Source of the DNA: Verrucomicrobiota bacterium | GTDB lineage: Bacteria > Verrucomicrobiota > Verrucomicrobiia > Opitutales > Opitutaceae | Direction of reading: 5' to 3' | DNA length: 11,634 bases | Assembly (NCBI GenBank): GCA_023457035.1 | Contig: JAEWNN010000038.1 | Coordinates: 1 to 11,634, forward strand | Shown: positions 1 through 5,815 of the stretch, piece by piece | Numbering within the stretch: position 1 is the first letter of the stretch | Layout: every line of letters starts with the position of its first letter | Position numbers and translations under genes: made by a program | Notes under the pieces: generated by a model | Database searches by the model: none | Told to the model about the DNA's origin: nothing | Seen by the model: the letters and a program-made list of their open reading frames with translations, nothing else

Positions 1-71
1 CAGTCGGGGCCATGGGGAGTTCCGCTGCAGGAACCTCAAGCTCGTGTCTACGAAGGGAGAAGAGCTGCGTG

Positions 72-77
72 AAGGAG
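72..77 (+). promoter_or_regulatory. Shine-Dalgarno sequence of the 44-aa ORF
   Basis: AAGGAG is spaced 8 bases from the ATG at 86. It is notable because almost none of the large genes downstream has anything comparable. An overlapping ATG at 82 would give only a ten-codon peptide in another frame. Confidence 0.4.
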
Positions 78-85
78 TCCCATGC

Positions 86-220
86 ATGGCGCGAGTGACG
101 AGTGTCGATCTTGAGCATCGGATCGTCGTCCTCGATATCGAGGAGACGATCAAGGTCATCAGGCGCGCACTTGAGGCGTTGGAAAAGGAATCGCCTAATC
201 GGGTAGCCGGAGGCAACTAG
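86..220 (+). CDS. Small hypothetical protein (44 aa), possibly the C-terminus of a longer ORF entering the window
   Basis: The frame reads from an ATG at 86 to a TAG at 218-220 and gives a 44-residue, highly charged protein. After a beta-like stretch (HRIVVLDIEE, residues 11-20) comes a probable amphipathic helix (TIKVIRRALEALEKE, residues 21-35). An AAGGAG at 72-77 lies 8 bases before the ATG, the best-placed ribosome binding site in the window, and it decides this start. The frame is nevertheless open upstream to position 2 without a stop, so this could instead be the last 72 codons of a larger gene truncated by the window edge. Base composition is visibly less GC-rich than in the glycan genes, which suggests a separate origin. 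I do not recognise the family and assign no function. It is separated from the polysaccharide locus by about 700 non-coding bases. Confidence 0.45.
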   Translation: MARVTSVDLEHRIVVLDIEETIKVIRRALEALEKESPNRVAGGN

Positions 221-235
221 CATCCGGCCCTACAC

Positions 236-263
236 CACCCGGCGTACGGGTCCGTACCGGGTG
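236..263 (+). other. Strong hairpin downstream of the small ORF (terminator-like, no T-tract)
   Basis: CACCCG (236-241) and GTACGG (244-249) pair with CCGTAC (252-257) and CGGGTG (258-263), leaving a two-base bulge and a tiny loop. The stem is about 12 bp and very GC-rich, beginning 16 bases after the stop codon at 220. A second small stem, AGCC (264-267) with GGCT (275-278), follows directly. There is no downstream run of T, so an intrinsic terminator is only possible. Structured RNA from a mobile element is an alternative. Confidence 0.4.
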
Positions 264-287
264 AGCCTAGAAACGGCTGTTCGGACA

Positions 288-445
288 GGGCACAGAGACA
301 GAAAAGAGACGGTAGGAAACCCCAGAAGGAGTTGGGGAAGCGAAATCTGGTCCGGCCTACGCACCCAGATAGGGAGTACCTTTGGCATCCAGTCTTTCTC
401 CGCTCTCTCTGTGTACTCTTGCCTTATCTCCGTGCCCTCTGTGTC
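288..445. repeat. Degenerate inverted CACAGAG / CTCTGTG word repeats
   Basis: GGGCACAGAGACAGAAAAGA at 288-307 resembles the reverse complement of the segment around 411-437, which reads GGGCACGGAGATAAGGCAAG on the minus strand. Further CTCTCTGTGT and CTCTGTGTC words occur at 403-413 and 437-445. A related GACACGGAGACAGAA stands at 11541-11555 on the far side of the locus. The arms are too diverged for a stable single hairpin. They look like decayed members of a genome-wide intergenic repeat family. Confidence 0.45.
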
Positions 446-729
446 CAGCTGCTTCGTTGAGAGTGAGCGCGGGGCGCGAGGTGCACGGGCGCCGGCACTT
501 CGCCACCACCGGTGCTGCGCGCGCCGCCCCCACGCGCCGCTCTGAAGTTTTCCGAATCCCGCAACACCGGCCGTGGCTCCGGACTTCTACCACGCCGGGC
601 CGAGCGGAAACAACGTGCCCTCCGACGGATTGTCGCATTCGATTCCCTCACACCAAAATCCGGGTTCCGACCATTCTTCCCGCAGCGCCCGCCGCCTTTC
701 TCTCACCGATTAGCACGCACCGTCATCCC

Positions 730-778
730 GCCACCGGCAACCGCTGACCGGACACCGCACGCCGTTCACTGTCCACCG
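730..778. repeat. Heptanucleotide repeat array 1 (7 units, NNNACCG)
   Basis: Seven consecutive 7-bp units start at 730, 737, 744, 751, 758, 765 and 772. Five end exactly in ACCG; the units at 758 (GCCG) and 765 (ACTG) differ by one base. The first three bases vary from unit to unit. The periodicity breaks at 779 and resumes in a different phase at 831. Confidence 0.65.
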
Positions 779-793
779 CGTCCGCCAGCAGTT

Positions 794-818
794 CCCATCA
801 GTGTGGATTAGCGGTTCC
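794..818 (-). repeat. Dispersed intergenic repeat, copy 1
   Basis: Read on the minus strand, this segment contains AACCGCTAATCCACACTGAT. It matches related segments at 8749-8773 and 11490-11515 in the other two intergenic regions. It lies in the gap between the two heptamer arrays. Confidence 0.5.
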
Positions 819-830
819 TTCCTCCCTCTG

Positions 831-935
831 CTCACCGTCCACCGTCCACCGTCCACTGGAAACCGGTAACCGGAAACCGTCCTCCGCTCACCGCTCACCG
901 CTCACCGGTAACCGGTAACCGCCCACCGTCCAACG
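831..935. repeat. Heptanucleotide repeat array 2 (15 units, NNNACCG) ending at the start codon
   Basis: Fifteen uninterrupted 7-bp units run from 831 to 935. Twelve end exactly in ACCG; the exceptions are at 852 (ACTG), 880 (TCCG) and 929 (AACG). The variable first triplet falls into classes: CTC (831, 887, 894, 901), TCC (838, 845, 852, 880, 929), GTA (866, 908, 915), GAA (859, 873) and CCC (922). Like units are clustered, as expected from local duplication. The last base of the array is the G of the GTG start codon of the first glycosyltransferase. There are no spacers, so this is not CRISPR. Confidence 0.85.
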
Positions 936-2227
936 TGCTCCTTCTCTCCCATCCCACGGGCAACGCCAACGTCCGCCATGCCGCCCTCGGCCTGGCGCGC
1001 GCCGGCCTGCTCACGGAGTTCCGGACCTGCCTCGCGGTCGACCCGGGCGCGGCGTGGTTGAGCCTCCTGCCCGGCGGCCTCGCCGGCCAACTACGCCGGC
1101 GGGCCGTGCCCGATGAACTGTTGCCGTTCGCCCGCTCGCGTCCACTGCGCGAGCTCGTGCGCCTCGCCGCGGGCCGCGGTGGGTTCGGCGGCCGCCTCAC
1201 CCGCCACGAGACCGGCGCATGCTGCGTCGATGCGGTGTATCGCGACCTCGACCGCGCCTGCGCGCGCCGGCTCGCCCGTGGCGGGCTCTCCGGCGTCTAC
1301 GCCTACGAGGACGGAGCGTTCGAATCGTTTCGCGCGGCCCGCTCGCGCGGCCTCGCCACCTTCTACGACCAGCCCATCGGCTACTGGCGCGCCGCCCGCC
1401 GTATCCTGACGGAGGAGGCGGAGCGCGAACCCGAGTGGGCCGGCACGATCGTGGGCAACCGCGACAGCGCGGCGAAGACGGAGCGCAAGGACGAGGAGCT
1501 CCGGCTGGCCGACGTCGTCTTCGCCGCCACCTCGTTCACCAAGGCCACCCTCGCCGAGCATCCCGGCTTCACCGCGCCCGTCCACGTGCTCCCCTACGGC
1601 GCCCCGGCCGGCGATCCCGCCGCGCCGCGTTCGCCGTACGCCGCCCCGGACCAGCCGTTGCGTGTGCTCTACGTGGGTTCGCTCGGCCAACGCAAGGGCC
1701 TCTCCTATCTCTTCGCCGCCGCCGGCCTCGCCAGCCGCTCGATCGAGCTTACGCTGGTCGGCACGAAACCCGCCGAGCCCTGCGCCGCCCTCGAGCGCGC
1801 GCTCGGCCGCCACCACTGGATCGCCTCGCTGCCGCACGCCGGCATCCTCGACCTCATGCGCCGCAGCGATGTATTGGTCTTCCCCTCGCTCTTCGAGGGC
1901 TTCGGCCTGGTGATCCTCGAGGCCATGGCACAGGGCGTGCCGGTCATCACCACCCCGCACACGGCCGGGCCGGACCTCATCACCGACGGCACCGACGGCT
2001 TCCTCGTGCCGATCCGCGACGCCGCCGCAATCGCCGGCCGGCTCGATGCACTGCACCGCGACCGGGCGCGCCTCGCCGCGATGGGCGCCGCCGCCCGTGC
2101 CCGCGCCGCGCGATTCACCTGGGCCGCCTACGAGACCGGGCTGGCCCGGTTCGTGCGGGAACACCTCGCCGCCGCCTCCCTCGCCGGTGGCGCCACCTCC
2201 GCTCCGCCCCGTCCCGATGGCGCCTAA
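935..2227 (+). CDS. Glycosyltransferase, GT4 family (group 1)
   Basis: This 430-residue protein is of normal length for a GT-B fold glycosyltransferase. Its N-terminus (LLLSHPTGNANVR, residues 2-14) is the usual beginning of this exopolysaccharide subgroup, which supports the GTG start at 935 even though no ribosome binding site is visible. The frame is open back to a stop at 809-811 but contains no other start codon. The C-terminal domain has the nucleotide-sugar binding strand RVLYVGSLGQRKG (residues 243-255) and the E-x7-E motif EGFGLVILEA (E321 and E329), both hallmarks of retaining GT4 enzymes. It probably transfers one sugar from a nucleotide donor to a lipid-linked acceptor on the cytoplasmic side. 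Donor and linkage cannot be read from the sequence. It is the first gene of the tight cluster and overlaps the acyltransferase start by 11 bases, suggesting translational coupling. Confidence 0.93.
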   Translation: MLLLSHPTGNANVRHAALGLARAGLLTEFRTCLAVDPGAAWLSLLPGGLAGQLRRRAVPDELLPFARSRPLRELVRLAAGRGGFGGRLTRHETGACCVDAVYRDLDRACARRLARGGLSGVYAYEDGAFESFRAARSRGLATFYDQPIGYWRAARRILTEEAEREPEWAGTIVGNRDSAAKTERKDEELRLADVVFAATSFTKATLAEHPGFTAPVHVLPYGAPAGDPAAPRSPYAAPDQPLRVLYVGSLGQRKGLSYLFAAAGLASRSIELTLVGTKPAEPCAALERALGRHHWIASLPHAGILDLMRRSDVLVFPSLFEGFGLVILEAMAQGVPVITTPHTAGPDLITDGTDGFLVPIRDAAAIAGRLDALHRDRARLAAMGAAARARAARFTWAAYETGLARFVREHLAAASLAGGATSAPPRPDGA

Positions 2228-3272
2228 CGTATCCTGTTTTCTCAACCTGCTGCGGTTCATCTCCGCGTTGGTGGTCGTCGTCGCCCACTTCGGCACCACC
2301 GGCTACTCGGACTGGTTCCTGCTCTCGCACCGGGTCGGGCATTTCAGCGTGATCGTGTTCTTCGTGCTCTCGGGCTACGTGATCTCCTACACCACCGTGG
2401 CGCGGCGGCGGTCCGGGCGGGACTACGTCATCGCCCGGCTGTCGCGGATCTACTCGGTGCTGGTGCCGGCCCTGCTGCTCACGGCAGTGCTCCTGCTCGT
2501 CGGCCGCTCGCTGGATCCCGGCTACTACCACCGGTTCGATCGCGGGCACGAAGCCGTGCGGTTCGGCCTGAGCCTGCTGAACCTGCAGGAGAGCTGGTGG
2601 CTGAGCGCGGCGCCGCCCACCAACCAGCCGCTCTGGTCGCTCGCCTACGAGTTCTGGTTCTACACCGCCTTCGGTGTGTTCCTGTTCGTGCGGCCGCGTT
2701 TCTGGCGCTGGGCGCTGCTCGTCGCCTGCGGGGTGGTCGTCGGGCCGAAGATCTTCCTGCTGCTGCCGGTGTGGCTGGTCGGCGTCGCGTGCCACCGCGT
2801 TGGCGACCGGTACCGGTGCTCACCGGCCATGGCGCGCGCGGGACTGGCGGTGGTCGTCACCATCCTCATCCTGCACCTGTGGCGCGGCATCGACGTGCCC
2901 CTCCTCGTGGGCACCCCCCCGTTCTTCTTCTCCAACGGGTTCGTGACCGACCTCGTCGCCGGTGCCCTCGTGGCCCTCGTGATCCTCCTGGTGCGCGACG
3001 CCATGCCGCCGGTGTCGCCCCAGGGCGCGCTCTCGCGCTTCGCGCGCGCGGGGGCCGACGCCTCGTTCTCGCTCTACGTTCTCCATCACCCGCTGCTCGT
3101 GTTCCTGGCCGCGACCGTCGACTACGACCATCACGGCTGGCTTCCGGCGGTGGCCGGCCTCGGCGCCTCGCTGGCGCTGGCCTTCGCCTTCAGCGCCGCC
3201 ACAGAGAAGCGGCGCCACCTGCTCACGGAGCAACTCGAGCGTCTCTTCGCGACCCTCCGCCCCGCCCGCTGA
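2217..3272 (+). CDS. Acyltransferase 3 family membrane protein (polysaccharide O-acyltransferase)
   Basis: This 351-residue, strongly hydrophobic protein has about ten predicted membrane segments. Diagnostic acyltransferase-3 features are the first helix NLLRFISALVVVVAHF (residues 10-25) with the conserved histidine H24, followed by FFVLSGYVISY (48-58), the arginine-rich RLSRIY (74-79), WSLAYEFWFY (140-149) and the late FSLYVLHHPLL (284-294). Family members move acetyl or other acyl groups across or at the cytoplasmic membrane onto glycans, as in OatA and O-antigen acetylases. The ATG at 2217 was chosen because it directly precedes the conserved first helix; upstream extension into the glycosyltransferase gene gives a proline-rich artefact. 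It lies inside the end of the preceding gene and 51 bases before the polymerase-like gene. The likely role is acylation of the polysaccharide made by this locus. The acyl group itself is unknown. Confidence 0.9.
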   Translation: MAPNVSCFLNLLRFISALVVVVAHFGTTGYSDWFLLSHRVGHFSVIVFFVLSGYVISYTTVARRRSGRDYVIARLSRIYSVLVPALLLTAVLLLVGRSLDPGYYHRFDRGHEAVRFGLSLLNLQESWWLSAAPPTNQPLWSLAYEFWFYTAFGVFLFVRPRFWRWALLVACGVVVGPKIFLLLPVWLVGVACHRVGDRYRCSPAMARAGLAVVVTILILHLWRGIDVPLLVGTPPFFFSNGFVTDLVAGALVALVILLVRDAMPPVSPQGALSRFARAGADASFSLYVLHHPLLVFLAATVDYDHHGWLPAVAGLGASLALAFAFSAATEKRRHLLTEQLERLFATLRPAR

Positions 3273-3323
3273 CCCGCCAACTTCCGGCTCCCGCCGGCCG
3301 GCCGATTCCGCCAACCTCCTCCC

Positions 3324-4682
3324 GTGTATCGCTCCATCAAAACCCTGATCTGGATCTACGCGCTACTGCTGATCTTCGAGGGGGCGCTGCGCAAGTGGGT
3401 GCTGCCCGGATACTCGGACGCGCTGCTGGTCGTGCGCGACCCGGTCGCGATCCTGATCTACCTGCTCGCGCTCGGCCGCGGGGCCCTGCCGCTCAACGGC
3501 TGGGTGCTCGCCACCGGCTTCATGGCCGTGGCCGCGGTGCTCGGCTCGTTCCTCGCCGGCCAGGACAACCTCCTCGTCACCGCCTACGGCCTGCGCACCA
3601 ACTTCCTGCACCTGCCGCTGGTCTGGGTCATGGCGACCGTGCTCACCCGCCGCGATGTCGAGCGCCTCGGCCAGGCGCTCCTGCTGCTCGCCGTCCCGAT
3701 GACCGTGCTGATGGTCGTCCAGTTCGAGTCGCCACCGGACAGCTACATCAACCGCGGCGTCGGCATGGAGGAGGGCGTCGGCCAGATCTACGGCGCGCTC
3801 GGCCATATCCGCCCGCCGGGCTTCTTCTCCTTCATCACCGGTCCCAACCTCTACTATCCGTTCGCGGCGGCCCTGCTCTTCCATCAGTTCAAGGCGCGCC
3901 ATCGCCTCTGGTGGCCGCTGCTCGTGCTGTGCGGACTGGCGGTTGTTTTCGCCGTCCCGGTCTCGATCAGCCGCACGCTGGCGGTCGCCGTCGTCGCCGT
4001 GGGCCTGGCCTATGGGTTCAGCCTGCTTTTCACCGGGTTGATCAATGCCTCGGTGCTGCGCCTCGCCTTCGTCGGGGCGGTCGTGTTCACGATCCTCGGT
4101 TTCCTGCCGATCTTCGACGAGGCCCGCGAGGCCTTCTTCTCGCGCTGGGAGACGGCCGCGAGCGGGGGCGACACCAGCGGCGTGGGCGTGGTCACCGATC
4201 GGGTGTTTAGCGGCGGCGCGTACCTCCAGGACACCATCGGCCGGACCAACCTATTCGGCGAGGGCGTCGGCATGGGGTCCAACGTCGCCGCCCGCCTCAC
4301 CACCGGGCGGATGGGCTTCCTGCTCGCCGAGAACGAATGGGCGAAATGCCTGCTCGAGCTCGGGCTGCCACTCGGCGTGGCCTTCCTCGGCCTACGGTTC
4401 CTCCTCGCCTTCTCGCTGCTGCGCCGGGCGCTGCACCGGCTGGTCCGCCTGCGCGACCCGCTGCCCTGGCTGCTTCTCAGCGCCACGGTCGTCCCCCTTG
4501 TGTCCGGCCAATGGGCACAACCCACCGGCCTCGGTTTCGCCATCCTCGGCTCCGGCCTCTGCCTGGCCTCCTGCCAGGACGAGCCGGAGGAGGTCGACGA
4601 CGAACTGCCCGGGGACGAGGAGGTGGACGAGCCGGAGGAGCCAGCCGAGCCGATCGATGGCGAGGAGGCACCCGCCCGATGA
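3324..4682 (+). CDS. O-antigen polymerase/ligase-like membrane protein (Wzy/WaaL type)
   Basis: This 452-residue polytopic membrane protein begins at a GTG and opens with YRSIKTLIWIYALLLIFEGA and RKWVLPGYSDALLVVRDP (residues 2-40). I associate that opening with O-antigen ligase-like proteins of environmental bacteria. Hydrophobic segments alternate through residue 416. A large loop (about 131-175) and the SISRT motif (214-218) before a helix resemble the Wzy/WaaL core. NEWAKCLLELGLPLG (337-351) corresponds to the conserved late-loop motif of this superfamily. The protein would polymerise repeat units or ligate glycan to a lipid in the periplasm; sequence alone cannot separate these. An unusual acidic tail (residues 418-452, nearly all D, E, P and G) follows the last helix. 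No Shine-Dalgarno is visible before the GTG; the 51-base gap contains the GC-rich palindrome GGCCGGCC. The stop overlaps the next start as ATGA. Confidence 0.8.
   Translation: MYRSIKTLIWIYALLLIFEGALRKWVLPGYSDALLVVRDPVAILIYLLALGRGALPLNGWVLATGFMAVAAVLGSFLAGQDNLLVTAYGLRTNFLHLPLVWVMATVLTRRDVERLGQALLLLAVPMTVLMVVQFESPPDSYINRGVGMEEGVGQIYGALGHIRPPGFFSFITGPNLYYPFAAALLFHQFKARHRLWWPLLVLCGLAVVFAVPVSISRTLAVAVVAVGLAYGFSLLFTGLINASVLRLAFVGAVVFTILGFLPIFDEAREAFFSRWETAASGGDTSGVGVVTDRVFSGGAYLQDTIGRTNLFGEGVGMGSNVAARLTTGRMGFLLAENEWAKCLLELGLPLGVAFLGLRFLLAFSLLRRALHRLVRLRDPLPWLLLSATVVPLVSGQWAQPTGLGFAILGSGLCLASCQDEPEEVDDELPGDEEVDEPEEPAEPIDGEEAPAR
4662..4668 (+). promoter_or_regulatory. Possible Shine-Dalgarno sequence (GAGGAGG) for the second GT4 gene
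   Basis: GAGGAGG ends 10 bases before the ATG at 4679 and lies inside the codons for the acidic tail of the preceding protein. It is the only purine-rich ribosome-binding candidate at an internal junction of this operon. The rest of the tail is also GAG/GAC-rich, so it may be coincidental. Confidence 0.35.
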
Positions 4683-5815
4683 GCCCGCCGCCGGTCATCC
4701 TCGTCGCCAACTTCGCGCCGGATGCGCAGCAGAGCATGCTCCGGCTCGCGGAGTTGTTCCGCCGCGAGCTCGCCGCGGCGGGGGTCGCCGTGGAGCTGGT
4801 TGCACCGCAGCCTCGGCTCACGCGCCTCTGCCGCCCCTACCGCTACAGCGGCTGGCCCAAGCTCCTCGGCTATGCCGACAAGTTCCTGTTCTTTCCCCGC
4901 GTGCTCCGGCGCCTCGTGCGCGCCCGTCCCGACGCCGTCTTCCACATCGTCGACCACGCCAACGCCGTCTACCTGCCCCATCTGCCCCGGCGCACCGTCG
5001 TCACCTGCAACGACCTCCTGCAGATCCGCTCCGCCCTCGGCGAGATTCCGGAGAACCCCGTCGGCTGGAGCGGACGCCGCTACCAGCACTGGATCCGGCG
5101 CCACCTCGCCCGCGCCCCGTGGGCCGCCTCGATCTCCGGCAAGACCTGCGCGGACCTCCGCCGCCTGACCGGCCTGCCGCCGGAGCGCACGCCCGTGATC
5201 CCGCTGCCGTTGAATTTTGACTACCACCGGCTGGACACCGACCGGGCCCGGGCGCTGGTCGGCGAGGTGTCGGCGCACCTGCCGCGCACCGCCTTCCTGC
5301 TCAACGTCGGCGGCGGCCAGTGGTACAAGAACCGCCCCGGCCTCCTGCGCATCTTCCACGCGCTCAGGACCGTGCACGGCTACGCCGGCCGGCTGGTCAT
5401 GGTCGGCAAGCCCCTCGCAGGCGCCGACGCCGCCCTCGCCGCGCAACTCGGCCTGGCCGACGCGATCGAGGCCCCGCGCCACGTCTCCAACGAGCAGCTC
5501 GCCGCCCTCTACTCCGCGGCCGACGGACTCGTCTTCCCCTCGCTCGAGGAGGGCTTCGGCTGGCCCAGCCTCGAGGCGCAGGCCTGCGGCTGCCGTGTAT
5601 TCACATCCAACCGGCCGCCGATGACCGAGGTCGGCGGCGACGGCGCCGTCTACTTCGATCCCGCCGATCCCGCCGGCGCCGCCGCCACGATCGCCCGGGC
5701 GCTGCGCGGGACGCCGGTCCTCAACGAGCGCGGCCTCGCCAACGCCCGACGTTTCACCACCGCCGCCATGGTCGCCGCCTACCTCGAGCTCTACCGCCGG
5801 GCCGCCCAGGAATGA
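4679..5815 (+). CDS. Glycosyltransferase, GT4 family (group 1)
   Basis: The protein has 378 residues, with PVILVANFAPDAQQSM (5-20) as the N-terminal strand and nucleotide-fold loop. A middle segment FHIVDHANAVYLPHL (88-102) and VVTCNDLLQIRSALGE (107-122) ends the acceptor domain. The donor domain holds FLLNVGGGQWYKNRPG (206-221) and the E-x7-E motif EGFGWPSLEA (E291 and E299), which identifies a retaining GT4 enzyme. It probably extends the lipid-linked repeat unit. The sugar is not predictable from sequence. The ATG at 4679 overlaps the previous stop (ATGA), removing the need for the much longer upstream extension of the frame, which runs out of phase through the polymerase gene. Its own stop overlaps the next start in the same way. 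Confidence 0.92.
   Translation: MSPPPVILVANFAPDAQQSMLRLAELFRRELAAAGVAVELVAPQPRLTRLCRPYRYSGWPKLLGYADKFLFFPRVLRRLVRARPDAVFHIVDHANAVYLPHLPRRTVVTCNDLLQIRSALGEIPENPVGWSGRRYQHWIRRHLARAPWAASISGKTCADLRRLTGLPPERTPVIPLPLNFDYHRLDTDRARALVGEVSAHLPRTAFLLNVGGGQWYKNRPGLLRIFHALRTVHGYAGRLVMVGKPLAGADAALAAQLGLADAIEAPRHVSNEQLAALYSAADGLVFPSLEEGFGWPSLEAQACGCRVFTSNRPPMTEVGGDGAVYFDPADPAGAAATIARALRGTPVLNERGLANARRFTTAAMVAAYLELYRRAAQE

Larger units (their letters stand above)
221..934. other. Non-coding region upstream of the polysaccharide locus, filled with short-word repeats
   Basis: No convincing gene is present. The open frames here are low-complexity translations of repeat-like DNA rich in S, P, R and A. From left to right it holds a hairpin (236-263); a purine-rich stretch with GGCACAGAGACAG words (about 288-312); its degenerate inverted counterpart with CTCTGTG words (about 405-445); unremarkable GC-rich sequence (450-729); a first 7-bp repeat array (730-778); a dispersed repeat on the minus strand (794-818); and a second 7-bp array (831-935). 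The promoter of the following operon must lie here or further upstream, but I could not identify a -35/-10 pair. Confidence 0.7.

Noticed and set aside
382..747. 121-codon open frame in the upstream region
   Set aside because: It translates CTCTCTGTG-type repeat words and the first heptamer array; the protein is S, P, T-rich with no domain and no ribosome binding site.
831..935. CRISPR array or plasmid iterons
   Set aside because: Units are 7 bp and contiguous without unique spacers, so it is not CRISPR. Iterons are usually longer, and no replication initiator gene is nearby.
1091..2299. 402-codon open frame on the minus strand
   Set aside because: It is antisense to a GT4 gene with clear motifs. 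Its protein is a low-complexity G, E, A, R-rich composition artefact of high-GC third positions.
3294..3304. CCGGCCGGCCG palindrome between the acyltransferase and polymerase-like genes as a regulatory site
   Set aside because: Short GC palindromes are expected by chance at this base composition, and nothing else supports a site.
2597..4210. 537-codon open frame on the plus strand
   Set aside because: It is out of frame with two strongly supported membrane-protein genes, and its arginine/proline-rich translation is typical of the wrong phase in GC-rich DNA.
4010..5482. 490-codon open frame on the minus strand
   Set aside because: It spans the end of the polymerase-like gene and most of a GT4 gene on the other strand. 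It has serine/arginine-rich and glycine/alanine-rich segments without recognisable domains.
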